64,000 nucleotides of DNA from Microbacterium sp. H1-D42. Its GTDB lineage: Bacteria; Actinomycetota; Actinomycetes; Actinomycetales; Microbacteriaceae. A model generated the notes under the pieces. The model saw nothing but the letters and a program-made list of their open reading frames with translations, searched no databases and was not told the DNA's origin. Positions within the stretch are counted from its first letter, which is position 1. Each line of letters starts with the position of its first letter. The position numbers and the translations under genes are program-made. Shown here piece by piece: positions 51,927-64,000 of the stretch. The stretch lies in contig NZ_CP093342.1 of NCBI RefSeq assembly GCF_022637555.1, positions 1,240,001 through 1,304,000 of the forward strand, given 5' to 3'.

Positions 51927-53142
51927 CGAACTGGAATGACGACGCCTCGCGCGACCTGATGAGCCTCGGCGGGCGGCTCGCGCTGCTCACGCACGGTGAG
52001 GGCTCGTGGGTCTGGGATGCCGATGAGAACCGCTACCTGGACTTCCTCGGCGGCATCGCCGTGAACTGTCTCGGGCATGCGCACCCCGTGTTCGTCGAGG
52101 CCGTCTCGACGCAGGCAGCCACCCTCTCGCACGTGTCGAACTACTTCGCCACCCCCGCGCAGCTCGAGATCGCCGCGCGGCTGAAGCGCCTGGCCGGCAC
52201 CGGTGAGAAGGGCCGCGTGTTCCTCGCGAACTCGGGCACCGAGGCGAACGAGATGGCGATCAAGCTCGCCCGTCTGCACGGCGCCCGGTTCGCCGAGGCG
52301 GATGGGGCCGGCCGCACCCGCATCCTCGTCGTGGAAGGCGCCTTCCACGGCCGCACCATGGGCGCGCTGTCGCTCACGCCGAAGGCGGCTTATCGCGACC
52401 CGTTCCTGCCGGCCGTGCCGGATGTCGTCACCGTCGAGCGCTCACTCGAGAGCCTCGAGGCCGCCTTCGCCGAGGGTGGCATCGCCGCGATGATCGTCGA
52501 GCCGATCCAGGGTGAGGCCGGTGTCGTCGAGCTGCCAGAAGGCTTCCTCGCACGAGCGCGGGCACTGACGACCGAGAACGACGCGCTGCTCATCCTCGAC
52601 GAGGTGCAGACCGGCTCAGGGCGCACCGGCGAGTGGTTCGCGTTCCAGCGCGAGGGCGTGATCCCTGATGCCGTCACGCTCGCCAAGAGCATCGGCGCCG
52701 GCTTCCCGCTCGGAGCCCTGATCACCTTCGCCGGTGCGAGTGACCTGTTCTACCCCGGCACGCACAACTCGACGTTCGGAGGCAACCCACTGGCCAGTGC
52801 GGTGGCCAACGCCGTCCTCGGCTTCATCGAGGACGAGCACGTGCTCGACAACGTCAATGCCCGCGGCGCCGAGCTGCGCGCCGGCGTCGAGGGCCTGCCA
52901 CTGGTCACCGGCACAACCGGGGCGGGTCTGCTCATCGGCATCCGACTGTCTGCGCCCGTCGCCGCCGAGGTGAGGGCGGCCGCCCACGAACGCGGCCTCA
53001 TCATCAACGCGCCCACCACCGATGTCATCCGCATCGCCCCCGCCTACACGATCGGCGACGCCGAGGTGGCGGAGTTCCTCACCCTGTTCGGCGCGGCGCT
53101 TGCCGACGTCGCCGCATCCGCTTCCACTCAGGAGAACCACGC

Positions 53143-53146
<4 letters not shown>
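51923..53146 (+). CDS. argD: acetylornithine aminotransferase
   Basis: A 407-residue class III PLP aminotransferase that makes N-acetylornithine from the semialdehyde and glutamate. Motifs are [69 protein letters not shown], the PLP lysine in [14 protein letters not shown] and [12 protein letters not shown]. It overlaps argB and argF by ATGA. Confidence 0.95.
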
Positions 53147-55502
<2,356 letters not shown>

Positions 55503-55515
55503 GCCCACGCAGACT

Positions 55516-55568
55516 CCTCGAATATTCGAGGTTTATAACCATATAACGCATATTTTGTGAGTATGCGT
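55516..55568 (+). promoter_or_regulatory. cluster of AT-rich palindromes upstream of the SatD gene
   Basis: Three inverted repeats follow each other: a perfect 16-bp palindrome CCTCGAATATTCGAGG (55516-55531), TTATA-N4-TATAA (55533-55546) and ACGCATA-N9-TATGCGT (55546-55568). The last covers the -35 position of the promoter whose -10 (TATGGT) is at 55571-55576. They look like operator sites; the first could also act as the argH terminator. Confidence 0.6.
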
Positions 55569-55570
55569 GC

Positions 55571-55576
55571 TATGGT
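55571..55576 (+). promoter_or_regulatory. -10 box TATGGT of the SatD gene (leaderless)
   Basis: TATGGT ends 6 nt before ATG 55583. Confidence 0.55.
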
Positions 55577-55582
55577 CACCCC

Positions 55583-56227
55583 ATGGTCATTGCAGTGATC
55601 GCCGACATCATCGGCTCCCGCAGGCTGGATGATCGGGCAGCCGCGCAGCGGGTGTTCGACGAGACGATCGCGCGCACAGAACGCGCGCACCCGTTCGCCG
55701 AGCAGCCGCTGCGGCCGACAGTGGGCGATGAGCAGCAGGGCGTCTACCGCACGCTCGATGATGCGCTCGTCGCTCTGCTGCTGCTGCAACTCGCCCTGCC
55801 GGACGGGATCGAGTTTCGGTTCGGGCTGGGCATCGGCGGCATCCGCGCCATCGAGTCCGAGCATCGCCAGCTCTCCGACGGGCCGGGGTGGTGGGCCGCG
55901 CGCGACGCGATCGAGCAGGTGCACGCCCGGCAGCAGCGCGCCGTGCCGACGGCGCGCACCTGGATTGTCGGTGCTCCCGAGCAGACTGAGGTCATGGACA
56001 CCGTGATCCGGGCATCCAATGCCTATCTGCTCGCGCGCGACGAGATCATCGTGCGCATGACCGAACGCGAGCGGCGCCTCGCGTTCGGGCGCATCGACGG
56101 CATCTCGCAGGCGGCCCTCGCGAAGCAGGAGGGCATCACCCAGCCATCGGTGTCGAAGGCGCTGCGCACGTCCGGTGCCGCGGCCCTCATCGAGGGACTG
56201 GCGCTGCTGCGAGGGGTGGGCGCATGA
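55583..56227 (+). CDS. SatD-family protein with C-terminal helix-turn-helix
   Basis: A 214-residue SatD-family protein; the exact activity is not known. The N-terminal domain (about 1-130) runs VIAVIADIIGSR (Asp8), a helix, PTVGDEQQGVY (Asp49-Glu50), a helix, then FRFGLGIGGI. This order resembles the palm of nucleotide cyclases and GGDEF enzymes, with possible metal-binding acids at 8 and 49-50. The C-terminus (about 165-200, ISQAALAKQEGITQPSVSKALR) is a typical DNA-binding helix-turn-helix. The gene overlaps its membrane partner (ATGA) and is preceded by palindromes, so self-regulation is plausible. Confidence 0.78.
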   Translation: MVIAVIADIIGSRRLDDRAAAQRVFDETIARTERAHPFAEQPLRPTVGDEQQGVYRTLDDALVALLLLQLALPDGIEFRFGLGIGGIRAIESEHRQLSDGPGWWAARDAIEQVHARQQRAVPTARTWIVGAPEQTEVMDTVIRASNAYLLARDEIIVRMTERERRLAFGRIDGISQAALAKQEGITQPSVSKALRTSGAAALIEGLALLRGVGA

Positions 56228-56976
56228 TCCTCACGGCCTTCACACTCATCGGGATCGGCGCCGGTGACCTGCTGCGCCGCTTCGTCCAGCGCCGGGCCGC
56301 CCGCCTCGCGCTACTGGCACTGCTGGCCGTGGCCATCGTCGCAATCGGGGTGCTCAGCGACTCGGTGGGTCCAGCGCTGATCGCCATCGTGCTCGCCGCC
56401 GGGTGGATGTGGACCATGCCGCTGGATGCCACCGGCAGGGCGTCCTTCTGGCCCGCGGTGCTGCTCGCCGCCGTCGTCGCCGCGACGACCGCCCTGATGC
56501 CGGCCAGGACCGACCCCGGCCTGATCGGCGATTTCTGGAACCTGCCGGCGCCTGGTGGGCAGCAGGTCGCCTTCGACGTGGCGATGCTCGCCTTGGGGAC
56601 GATGCTGTTCGTCGCCGAATCCGCGAACCTCGTCGTGCGGGCAGCGCTTGATCGCGAGGGCGCCTGGCGCCCAGCCGATCAAGGGGGAGCGCTGCGCGGC
56701 GGGCAGCTGCGTCAGCCGCAGCAGAGTGCCAACGGGTTCAAGGGCGGGCGACTCATCGGCCCGCTGGAGCGGATGCTGGTGGTGGCGCTCACCCTGGCAT
56801 CCGCTTACTCGCTGCTGGCAGCGATGCTCGCGGCGAAGGGCATCGTGCGCTTCCCGGAAATATCCAAGGATGGCGAGACCGGGGCGCGAGCGGAGTACTT
56901 CCTCGTCGGCAGTCTGGTCAGCTGGGTCACCGCCCTCGCCTCCGCGCTGCTGCTGTGGTGGGCTGCTCGGGTCTGA
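56224..56976 (+). CDS. membrane protein partnered with SatD
   Basis: A 250-residue protein with about six hydrophobic segments: near residues 1-16, 27-47, 49-63, 76-92, 114-135, 183-206 and 226-249, some short. A cytoplasmic loop of about 50 residues (REGAWRPADQGGALRGGQLRQ...GPLERML) lies before the last pair. The block KGIVRFPEISKDGETGARAEYFLVGSLVSW near the end looks conserved in type. I do not know its function. The 4-nt overlap with the SatD gene means the two are made together. Confidence 0.75.
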   Translation: MILTAFTLIGIGAGDLLRRFVQRRAARLALLALLAVAIVAIGVLSDSVGPALIAIVLAAGWMWTMPLDATGRASFWPAVLLAAVVAATTALMPARTDPGLIGDFWNLPAPGGQQVAFDVAMLALGTMLFVAESANLVVRAALDREGAWRPADQGGALRGGQLRQPQQSANGFKGGRLIGPLERMLVVALTLASAYSLLAAMLAAKGIVRFPEISKDGETGARAEYFLVGSLVSWVTALASALLLWWAARV

Positions 56977-56984
56977 GGCGCTGA

Positions 56985-56990
56985 TAGCCT
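56985..56990 (+). promoter_or_regulatory. -10 box TAGCCT of tyrS (leaderless)
   Basis: TAGCCT ends 7 nt before GTG 56998. It favours this GTG over the in-frame GTG at 56992. Confidence 0.55.
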
Positions 56991-56997
56991 GGTGCGC

Positions 56998-58299
56998 GTG
57001 TCTGAAACCGCTCTGACGACTGCGCCCGTGGCGCTCGACCCGACGTTCGAGAACGTGTGGGACGAGCTGGTCTGGCGTGGCCTCGTCCACGTGTCCACCG
57101 ATCAGGAGGCGCTGCGCGCCCTTCTCGCCGGGGATCCGATCACGTATTACTGCGGCTTCGACCCGACCGCTCCCAGCCTGCACCTCGGCAACCTGGTGCA
57201 GCTGCTGACTCTGCGTCGCATCCAGCTCGCCGGTCACAAGCCGCTGGGCCTCGTCGGCGGCTCGACCGGACTCATCGGCGACCCCCGACCGACCGCCGAG
57301 CGCACGCTGAACACTCCGGAGACCGTTGCGGAGTGGGTGGGTCGCCTGCGTGCCCAGGTCGAGCGATTCCTCAGCTTCGACGGTGACAACGCCGCGCGCA
57401 TCGTCAACAACCTCGACTGGACGGCTCCGATGAGCGCCATCGAGTTCCTGCGCGAGATCGGCAAGCACTACCGCGTCGGCACGATGCTGAAGAAGGATGC
57501 TGTCGCCGCCCGGCTGAACTCGGATGCCGGCATCAGCTACACCGAGTTCAGTTACCAGATCCTGCAGGGGATGGACTACCTCGAGCTGTTCCGCCAGTAC
57601 GACTGCGTGCTGCAGACCGGTGGAAGCGACCAGTGGGGCAACCTCACCAGCGGCACCGACCTGATCCACCGCGTCGAAGGGGCCTCCGCGCACGCGATCG
57701 GCACTCCGCTGATCACGAACAGCGACGGGACCAAGTTCGGCAAGAGCGAGGGCAACGCGATCTGGCTCGATGCCGACATGTGCAGTCCGTACCGCATGTA
57801 CCAGTTCTGGCTCAGCACGACGGACGGTGATGTGATCGACCGGCTCAAGGTCTTCACGTTCCTCAGCCGCGCCGAGATCGAAGAGTACGCGGCGCTGGTC
57901 GAGGCGGAGCCGTTCCGTCGCGCCGCGCAGAAGCGGCTCGCGCTCGAGGTCGTCGCCACCGTGCACGGGGCGGATGCCACGGCGGCCGTCATCGCAGCAT
58001 CCGACGCTCTGTTCGGGCAGGGCGACCTGTCCTCACTCGATGCGACCACGCTGCGCACCGCACTCGACGAGCTGCCGAACGCGACTGTGCAGCCGGGGAC
58101 GCCTGTCGTCGACGCACTCGTCGCCACGGGACTCGTCTCGAGTGCCTCCGAGGCGCGACGTGCGATCTCGCAGGGCGGCGTCACGCTGGACGGCGAGCGG
58201 GTGGCCGATGACAGCGCGACGGTGCAGGGCTCGCTGCCCGGCGGCGTCTCCGTGCTGCGCCGCGGCAAGAAGACGCTCGCAGGCGTGTTCATCGGCTGA
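56998..58299 (+). CDS. tyrS: tyrosyl-tRNA synthetase
   Basis: A 433-residue class I synthetase. YYCGFDPTAPSLHLGN carries the HIGH-type motif (His62 to Asn65). TGGSDQWGNLTSG is the tyrosine-specific region, and KFGKS (246-250) replaces KMSKS. The C-terminal 70 residues are an S4-like RNA-binding domain (SEARRAISQGGVTLDGERVAD). No T-box leader is possible because the promoter is leaderless. Confidence 0.96.
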   Translation: MSETALTTAPVALDPTFENVWDELVWRGLVHVSTDQEALRALLAGDPITYYCGFDPTAPSLHLGNLVQLLTLRRIQLAGHKPLGLVGGSTGLIGDPRPTAERTLNTPETVAEWVGRLRAQVERFLSFDGDNAARIVNNLDWTAPMSAIEFLREIGKHYRVGTMLKKDAVAARLNSDAGISYTEFSYQILQGMDYLELFRQYDCVLQTGGSDQWGNLTSGTDLIHRVEGASAHAIGTPLITNSDGTKFGKSEGNAIWLDADMCSPYRMYQFWLSTTDGDVIDRLKVFTFLSRAEIEEYAALVEAEPFRRAAQKRLALEVVATVHGADATAAVIAASDALFGQGDLSSLDATTLRTALDELPNATVQPGTPVVDALVATGLVSSASEARRAISQGGVTLDGERVADDSATVQGSLPGGVSVLRRGKKTLAGVFIG

Positions 58300-58305
58300 G
58301 CCGTC

Positions 58306-59127
58306 GTGCCCTTCACTCCGAGCCACGCCGTCATCGCGCTGCCCTTCGTGCGCACGCCGCTGGTGCCGGCGGCGATCGCGATCGGTGCGATGACGCCGGA
58401 CCTGCCACTGTTCCTTCGGGGTGCGGGGCTGCCATACGGTTTCACCCACTCACCGGCCAATATCGTCTGGACGACGCTGGTCGCGTTCGTGCTGTTCCTG
58501 ATCTGGCGGGTGGTGCTGCGTCCTGGGCTCGTCGCGCTGGCGCCGGAATTCGTGGCGTCGCGACTACCCGAACAGTGGCGGACAACAGGCAAGGCAGCGG
58601 TGTCGGATGCCATCGGTTCGCGCGACCGGCCGAGCTATCCGCTGCTGCTGGCGCTCTCGCTGATGATCGGCGTGCTGTCGCACATCGTCTGGGACATGTT
58701 CACGCATGAGGGGCGCTGGGGAGTCGTGTCGCTCCCGGTGCTCGACGAGATGTGGGGTCCGCTGCTCGGGTACAAGTGGCTGCAGTACGGCTCGAGCGTG
58801 GTGGGGATGCTGATCCTCGGCGTCTACGCGCTGCTGTGGCTGCGGCGCCGTCCCGTGCAGCCGCGTTCACGGCTTCTGCCCGCGTGGGTGGGGTGGGTCT
58901 GGCTGGCCACCCTTCCGGTGGTGCTGATCACGGCCTGGATGATCGGCCTCGCCGCATACGGTCCGATCACGCCGGGATTCACTCTGCAGCATCTCGCATA
59001 TCGCACCCTGCCGCTGGCATCCGGGCTGTGGGGTGCGCTCACGGTGCTGCTCTGCGTGGTCATCGTGCTGCTGCCGCGGCGGACTTCTGCCGTCGAAGTG
59101 GAAGACTCCCGCTCCTACGCGCGTTGA
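58306..59127 (+). CDS. DUF4184 family membrane protein
   Basis: A 273-residue protein starting MPFTPSHAVIALPFVRTPLVPAAIAIGAMTPDLPLF, the DUF4184 hallmark, with a later SHIVWDMFTHEGRWG. These His/Asp motifs resemble those of membrane-bound metal-dependent hydrolases, but no activity is established. About six membrane segments are visible. The start is a GTG 6 nt after the tyrS stop, so the gene is probably read through from tyrS. It is convergent with the CoA-transferase gene. Confidence 0.8.
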   Translation: MPFTPSHAVIALPFVRTPLVPAAIAIGAMTPDLPLFLRGAGLPYGFTHSPANIVWTTLVAFVLFLIWRVVLRPGLVALAPEFVASRLPEQWRTTGKAAVSDAIGSRDRPSYPLLLALSLMIGVLSHIVWDMFTHEGRWGVVSLPVLDEMWGPLLGYKWLQYGSSVVGMLILGVYALLWLRRRPVQPRSRLLPAWVGWVWLATLPVVLITAWMIGLAAYGPITPGFTLQHLAYRTLPLASGLWGALTVLLCVVIVLLPRRTSAVEVEDSRSYAR

Positions 59128-59151
59128 ATCGCGGCTTCCATCCCCTGCGGG

Positions 59152-60396
59152 TCACCAGACGGGCAGGTCAGAGCCCCAGACCCGTGGCGGCTCGAAGTGC
59201 GTGGGGCCGCCGGGCCAGCTCACCGCGGGGGCGACAGTCGTGATCGTCTGACCGCCGACCTCGAACGATTGCGTCGCGGGGTCGGACGGCGGATCGCCGA
59301 CCTCCCGCTGTTCGCTCGCGCGGGGCATCCCGAGCAGTTCTGCGGCGATCCGCCGCAGCGAGGTGCGCACGACCCACGTTCCTCCGTCGCCCTCTCGACG
59401 CCGCAGGGCGTCGACGATGCCGGCCGCGAGCAGGTACCCGGCCGAATGATCAAGGCCCTGCGCGGGTAGGGCACCCGGGGTCTCGCCGCCGTCTGGCGAC
59501 TCGAGCCAGGCGATGCCCGACTCCGCCTGCACCAGGCTGTCGAATCCTCGGGGTGAGTGCCCGCCTGGCCAGGCGGACAGCTGTGCGATGACCAGGTGCG
59601 GATGCCGCGCGGCGAGCTGCCCCGGGGACAGGCCGAGCCGACTCAGGCCGTCCGCGCGATACCCGAGCACGACGACATCGGCCCCGGCGAGAAGTCCCTC
59701 GAAACGTTCCGGCTCGGACGCGATGTCGAGCAGCGCCGTGCGCTTGCCATGACCGGTGTCGAAGTGCTGCCAGGCGAACTCGGGGCGCTGCGGCGGGTCG
59801 ATCCGCAGCACGTCCGCTCCGGCGAAGGCGAGAGTGCGTGTGGCGACGGGCCCCGCGATCACCCTGGTGAGGTCGAGAACGCGCACGCCTTCGAGTGGGC
59901 GAGCGGCCGTCCCGTGGGGGAGAGCGCGAGGCGCCGCGTCGCCGGCGCGCTCGACCTCGACGATCGGATGCTGGCGCAGCGCTTCGTCGTATGCGGGATC
60001 CTGCTGCCGCACCGGCACGCAGAGCCCACCGGCCCTGGAGATCGAGCTGACCGCATCGCTCACGGTCATCGTGTTGAGACGTGCCAGGACGTCCGCCGAT
60101 GTGCTGCCGTCTGGCAGCTCGAGGCCGAGGTGCAGGGCGGCGGCATGATGCGGGTAGTTGCCGTGCGTGCGCACCCAGCCGTCAGAGGTCTGCCAGAACC
60201 CGGAGAGCGGCGCCCACACCTCGGGCGCCTCGCCGTCGATGAGCAGGTGCCGGTCGCTGCGATAGGCGGCAGCGATGCGGAGGGGATCGGGGGCTGAGCC
60301 GCCGCTGCCGGCGATGGCTCTGCCTGCGGCGACCACGCTGTCCAAGGCGAGGGGGCCGACCGGCAGGTGCGACGGGAGGGGGACGGGCATGATCAT
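59152..60396 (-). CDS. CoA-transferase family III (CaiB/BaiF-like) protein
   Basis: A 414-residue protein. The central part has the family III pattern LEGVRVLDLTRVIAGPVATRTLAFAGADVLRIDPP, HGKRTALLDI and GADVVVLGYRADGLSRLGL. In active enzymes an aspartate in the segment near GFDSLVQAESG forms the acyl-enzyme; here QAESG occupies that position, so activity is uncertain. The N-terminal 160 residues are a second, degenerate copy of the domain. The start ATG 60396 overlaps the stop of the HEAT-repeat gene (ATGA). Confidence 0.8.
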   Translation of the reverse strand: MIMPVPLPSHLPVGPLALDSVVAAGRAIAGSGGSAPDPLRIAAAYRSDRHLLIDGEAPEVWAPLSGFWQTSDGWVRTHGNYPHHAAALHLGLELPDGSTSADVLARLNTMTVSDAVSSISRAGGLCVPVRQQDPAYDEALRQHPIVEVERAGDAAPRALPHGTAARPLEGVRVLDLTRVIAGPVATRTLAFAGADVLRIDPPQRPEFAWQHFDTGHGKRTALLDIASEPERFEGLLAGADVVVLGYRADGLSRLGLSPGQLAARHPHLVIAQLSAWPGGHSPRGFDSLVQAESGIAWLESPDGGETPGALPAQGLDHSAGYLLAAGIVDALRRREGDGGTWVVRTSLRRIAAELLGMPRASEQREVGDPPSDPATQSFEVGGQTITTVAPAVSWPGGPTHFEPPRVWGSDLPVW

Positions 60397-60809
60397 GAGG
60401 ATCCCACTCTGCCGAGCGCACGCCATGCCTGCGCACGCACGCGCTCGACCGGATCATCCACCAGGCCGTCGACCACGCCGTCCGGATCGTCGAGTCGATG
60501 CGCGGCGATCACCTTCAGCGCCATCTCGCGCACACGCCACTCCTCGTCGCCCGTGGCTCCGAGCACGACCTGCGGGCGAGCCGGCCCGAGGTGCAGCAGC
60601 GCGCGGGCTCCCCACACCCGCACCCAGTACGACGGCCAACCGGGTGTGCCGCGCAACCACGCGATGTCCGGATAGCGCCGATCCATGTCACCAGCCCTGC
60701 CGGCGAGCAGTTCCTCCGCCCACTCGACGACGGCATCGCGACCGAAGACCTCGGCTGCGTGCGTCGCGCTGTCGCGTGGTGAAAGACGACGATCGGGGAG
60801 GGGGTACAT
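60393..60809 (-). CDS. HEAT-repeat-like protein
   Basis: A 138-residue cytoplasmic protein whose second half has alpha-solenoid repeats (WVRVWGARALLHLG, EEWRVREMALKVIAAHRL, DPVERVRAQAWRALGRVG), as in HEAT or PBS-lyase repeat proteins. Such proteins usually bind other proteins; the partner is unknown. The ATG lies 7 nt after TACGAT on the minus strand. It is co-transcribed with the CoA-transferase gene and is the last protein gene before the rRNA operon. Confidence 0.75.
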   Translation of the reverse strand: MYPLPDRRLSPRDSATHAAEVFGRDAVVEWAEELLAGRAGDMDRRYPDIAWLRGTPGWPSYWVRVWGARALLHLGPARPQVVLGATGDEEWRVREMALKVIAAHRLDDPDGVVDGLVDDPVERVRAQAWRALGRVGSS

Positions 60810-60816
60810 GGTCGCG

Positions 60817-60822
60817 ATCGTA
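60817..60822 (-). promoter_or_regulatory. -10 box TACGAT of the HEAT-repeat gene (leaderless)
   Basis: TACGAT on the minus strand ends 7 nt before the ATG at 60809. Confidence 0.5.
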
Positions 60823-61367
60823 CGCTTCCGGCGCCTCCCGCGCAGGAAACCGTGCCTGACCAGCGCAGAAGGCCCACAGAGAGCCTTACGACACGCCCGG
60901 GATGACGGGGTGATTTGCCGGATCCCCGGGATCCGCGTAACTTGTTACTTGTTCGCCCCACAGGGTAGAGCGGAAGGCCGGAAGGCCTGGCTCCCCTCAA
61001 GCGGTGAACAACTCCTCTTCTTCTTCCACCGGCGGCAACGTTGGTGTAGGGTAGAGGTTCCGGCTCCGGCCTGGCTGGTCAACAGCCCCCGGAACGTCCG
61101 GTATGATTGTGAAGTTGCCCTGCGCTTCTTGCCTTTGTTGGTGGGTGTGCGGGTGCGTCCGATCCTTGAGAACTCAACAGCGTGCACTTGTCAAATGCCA
61201 AATAACCTCGACTCCAACTTTTGTTGGGGTGAGATTCCTTTGGATCAAAGTCCAGGCCTTTTTGGTCTGGCGTATGGATGATGTCAGCAATGATTGAACC
61301 ATTTTGGTCATGATTGAACTCGCTGCCTTCTCGCCTTTTTCCGGTGGGTTGGTATGCATTCGTTTTT
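60823..61367 (+). promoter_or_regulatory. rRNA operon upstream region and precursor leader
   Basis: No protein gene is supported in this stretch of about 545 nt. The best promoter is TCAACA (61079-61084), a 17-nt spacer and TATGAT (61102-61107). A second TAGGGT at 61047-61052 may belong to another promoter. The leader contains CTTGAGAACTCAACAGCG (61165-61182), a conserved actinobacterial rRNA leader element that recurs before the 23S gene. Base composition falls sharply to AT-richer toward the 16S gene, as usual for precursor rRNA. Confidence 0.6.

Positions 61368-64000
<2,633 letters not shown>

Noticed and set aside
60685..61281. Open frame of 198 codons running into the rRNA leader
   Set aside because: It starts antisense to the HEAT-repeat gene, crosses the rRNA promoter and shows no family; it is chance coding.

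Overview
The window is about 69% G+C and looks like an ordinary chromosomal segment of a high-GC Gram-positive bacterium, most likely a Microbacteriaceae member close to Microbacterium. The support is: a 16S rRNA gene with actinobacterial features, an rRNA spacer with no tRNA genes, LigD with polymerase-nuclease-ligase order, a PriA-type HisA, a lexA / LysM-gene pair like that of mycobacteria, a compact Tad pilus cluster, and at least twenty genes whose -10 box lies only 6-9 nt before the start codon (leaderless mRNAs). No insertion sequence, prophage, integrase, CRISPR array or toxin-antitoxin pair was seen.

Layout. 1-5330: truncated pncB, then the cell-wall recycling/synthesis genes nagZ-murQ-murI followed by rph and an ITPase gene. 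5346-12082: two DedA proteins, a CDF metal exporter, an unknown membrane protein and the ligD/ku end-joining pair. 12200-12281: tRNA-Leu(UAG). 12407-16849: Tad/Flp pilus operon. 16852-23017: MFS transporter, prfB, a DUF2510 protein, ftsE-ftsX and smpB. 23029-26474: an acyl-CoA synthetase and an S9 peptidase on the minus strand. 26605-29885: metF-metE. 29955-31360: lexA and a divergent LysM cell-division inhibitor. 31413-35405: hisC-hisB-hisH-hisA(priA) and an SseB-like gene. 35451-37018: a lipoprotein, a DUF3626 protein and a DUF1844 protein. 37261-39469: infC-rpmI-rplT and a 2'-O-methyltransferase. 39563-42900: glutamate-type ABC importer. 42943-46496: pheS-pheT. 46539-48574: a PNPOx-like gene, a cupin and an NAD-dependent epimerase. 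48622-55502: an Arg-rich leader ORF followed by argC-J-B-D-F-H. 55583-56976: a SatD-family protein and a membrane partner. 56998-60809: tyrS, a DUF4184 protein, a CoA transferase and a HEAT-repeat protein. 61368-64000: rRNA operon (16S, spacer, start of 23S).

How the genes work together. Most blocks are tight operons with ATGA or GTGA overlaps (tad, his, glu, phe, arg). Promoters can be placed unusually well because so many are leaderless with a TANNNT box (often TAGGCT or TAGACT).

The most interesting observations are: (1) a leaderless, arginine-codon-rich leader ORF with two mutually exclusive hairpins upstream of an arg operon that lacks argR and argG; (2) a SatD-family protein whose N-terminal part resembles a nucleotide-cyclase/GGDEF-type palm, fused to a helix-turn-helix, paired with a membrane protein and preceded by AT-rich palindromes; (3) a strong excess of the oligomer GGATGC/GCATCC over the whole protein-coding part, in genes and gaps alike; (4) an ATC-initiated infC behind a structured leader; (5) a three-copy 15-bp minisatellite inside the LigD ligase domain.
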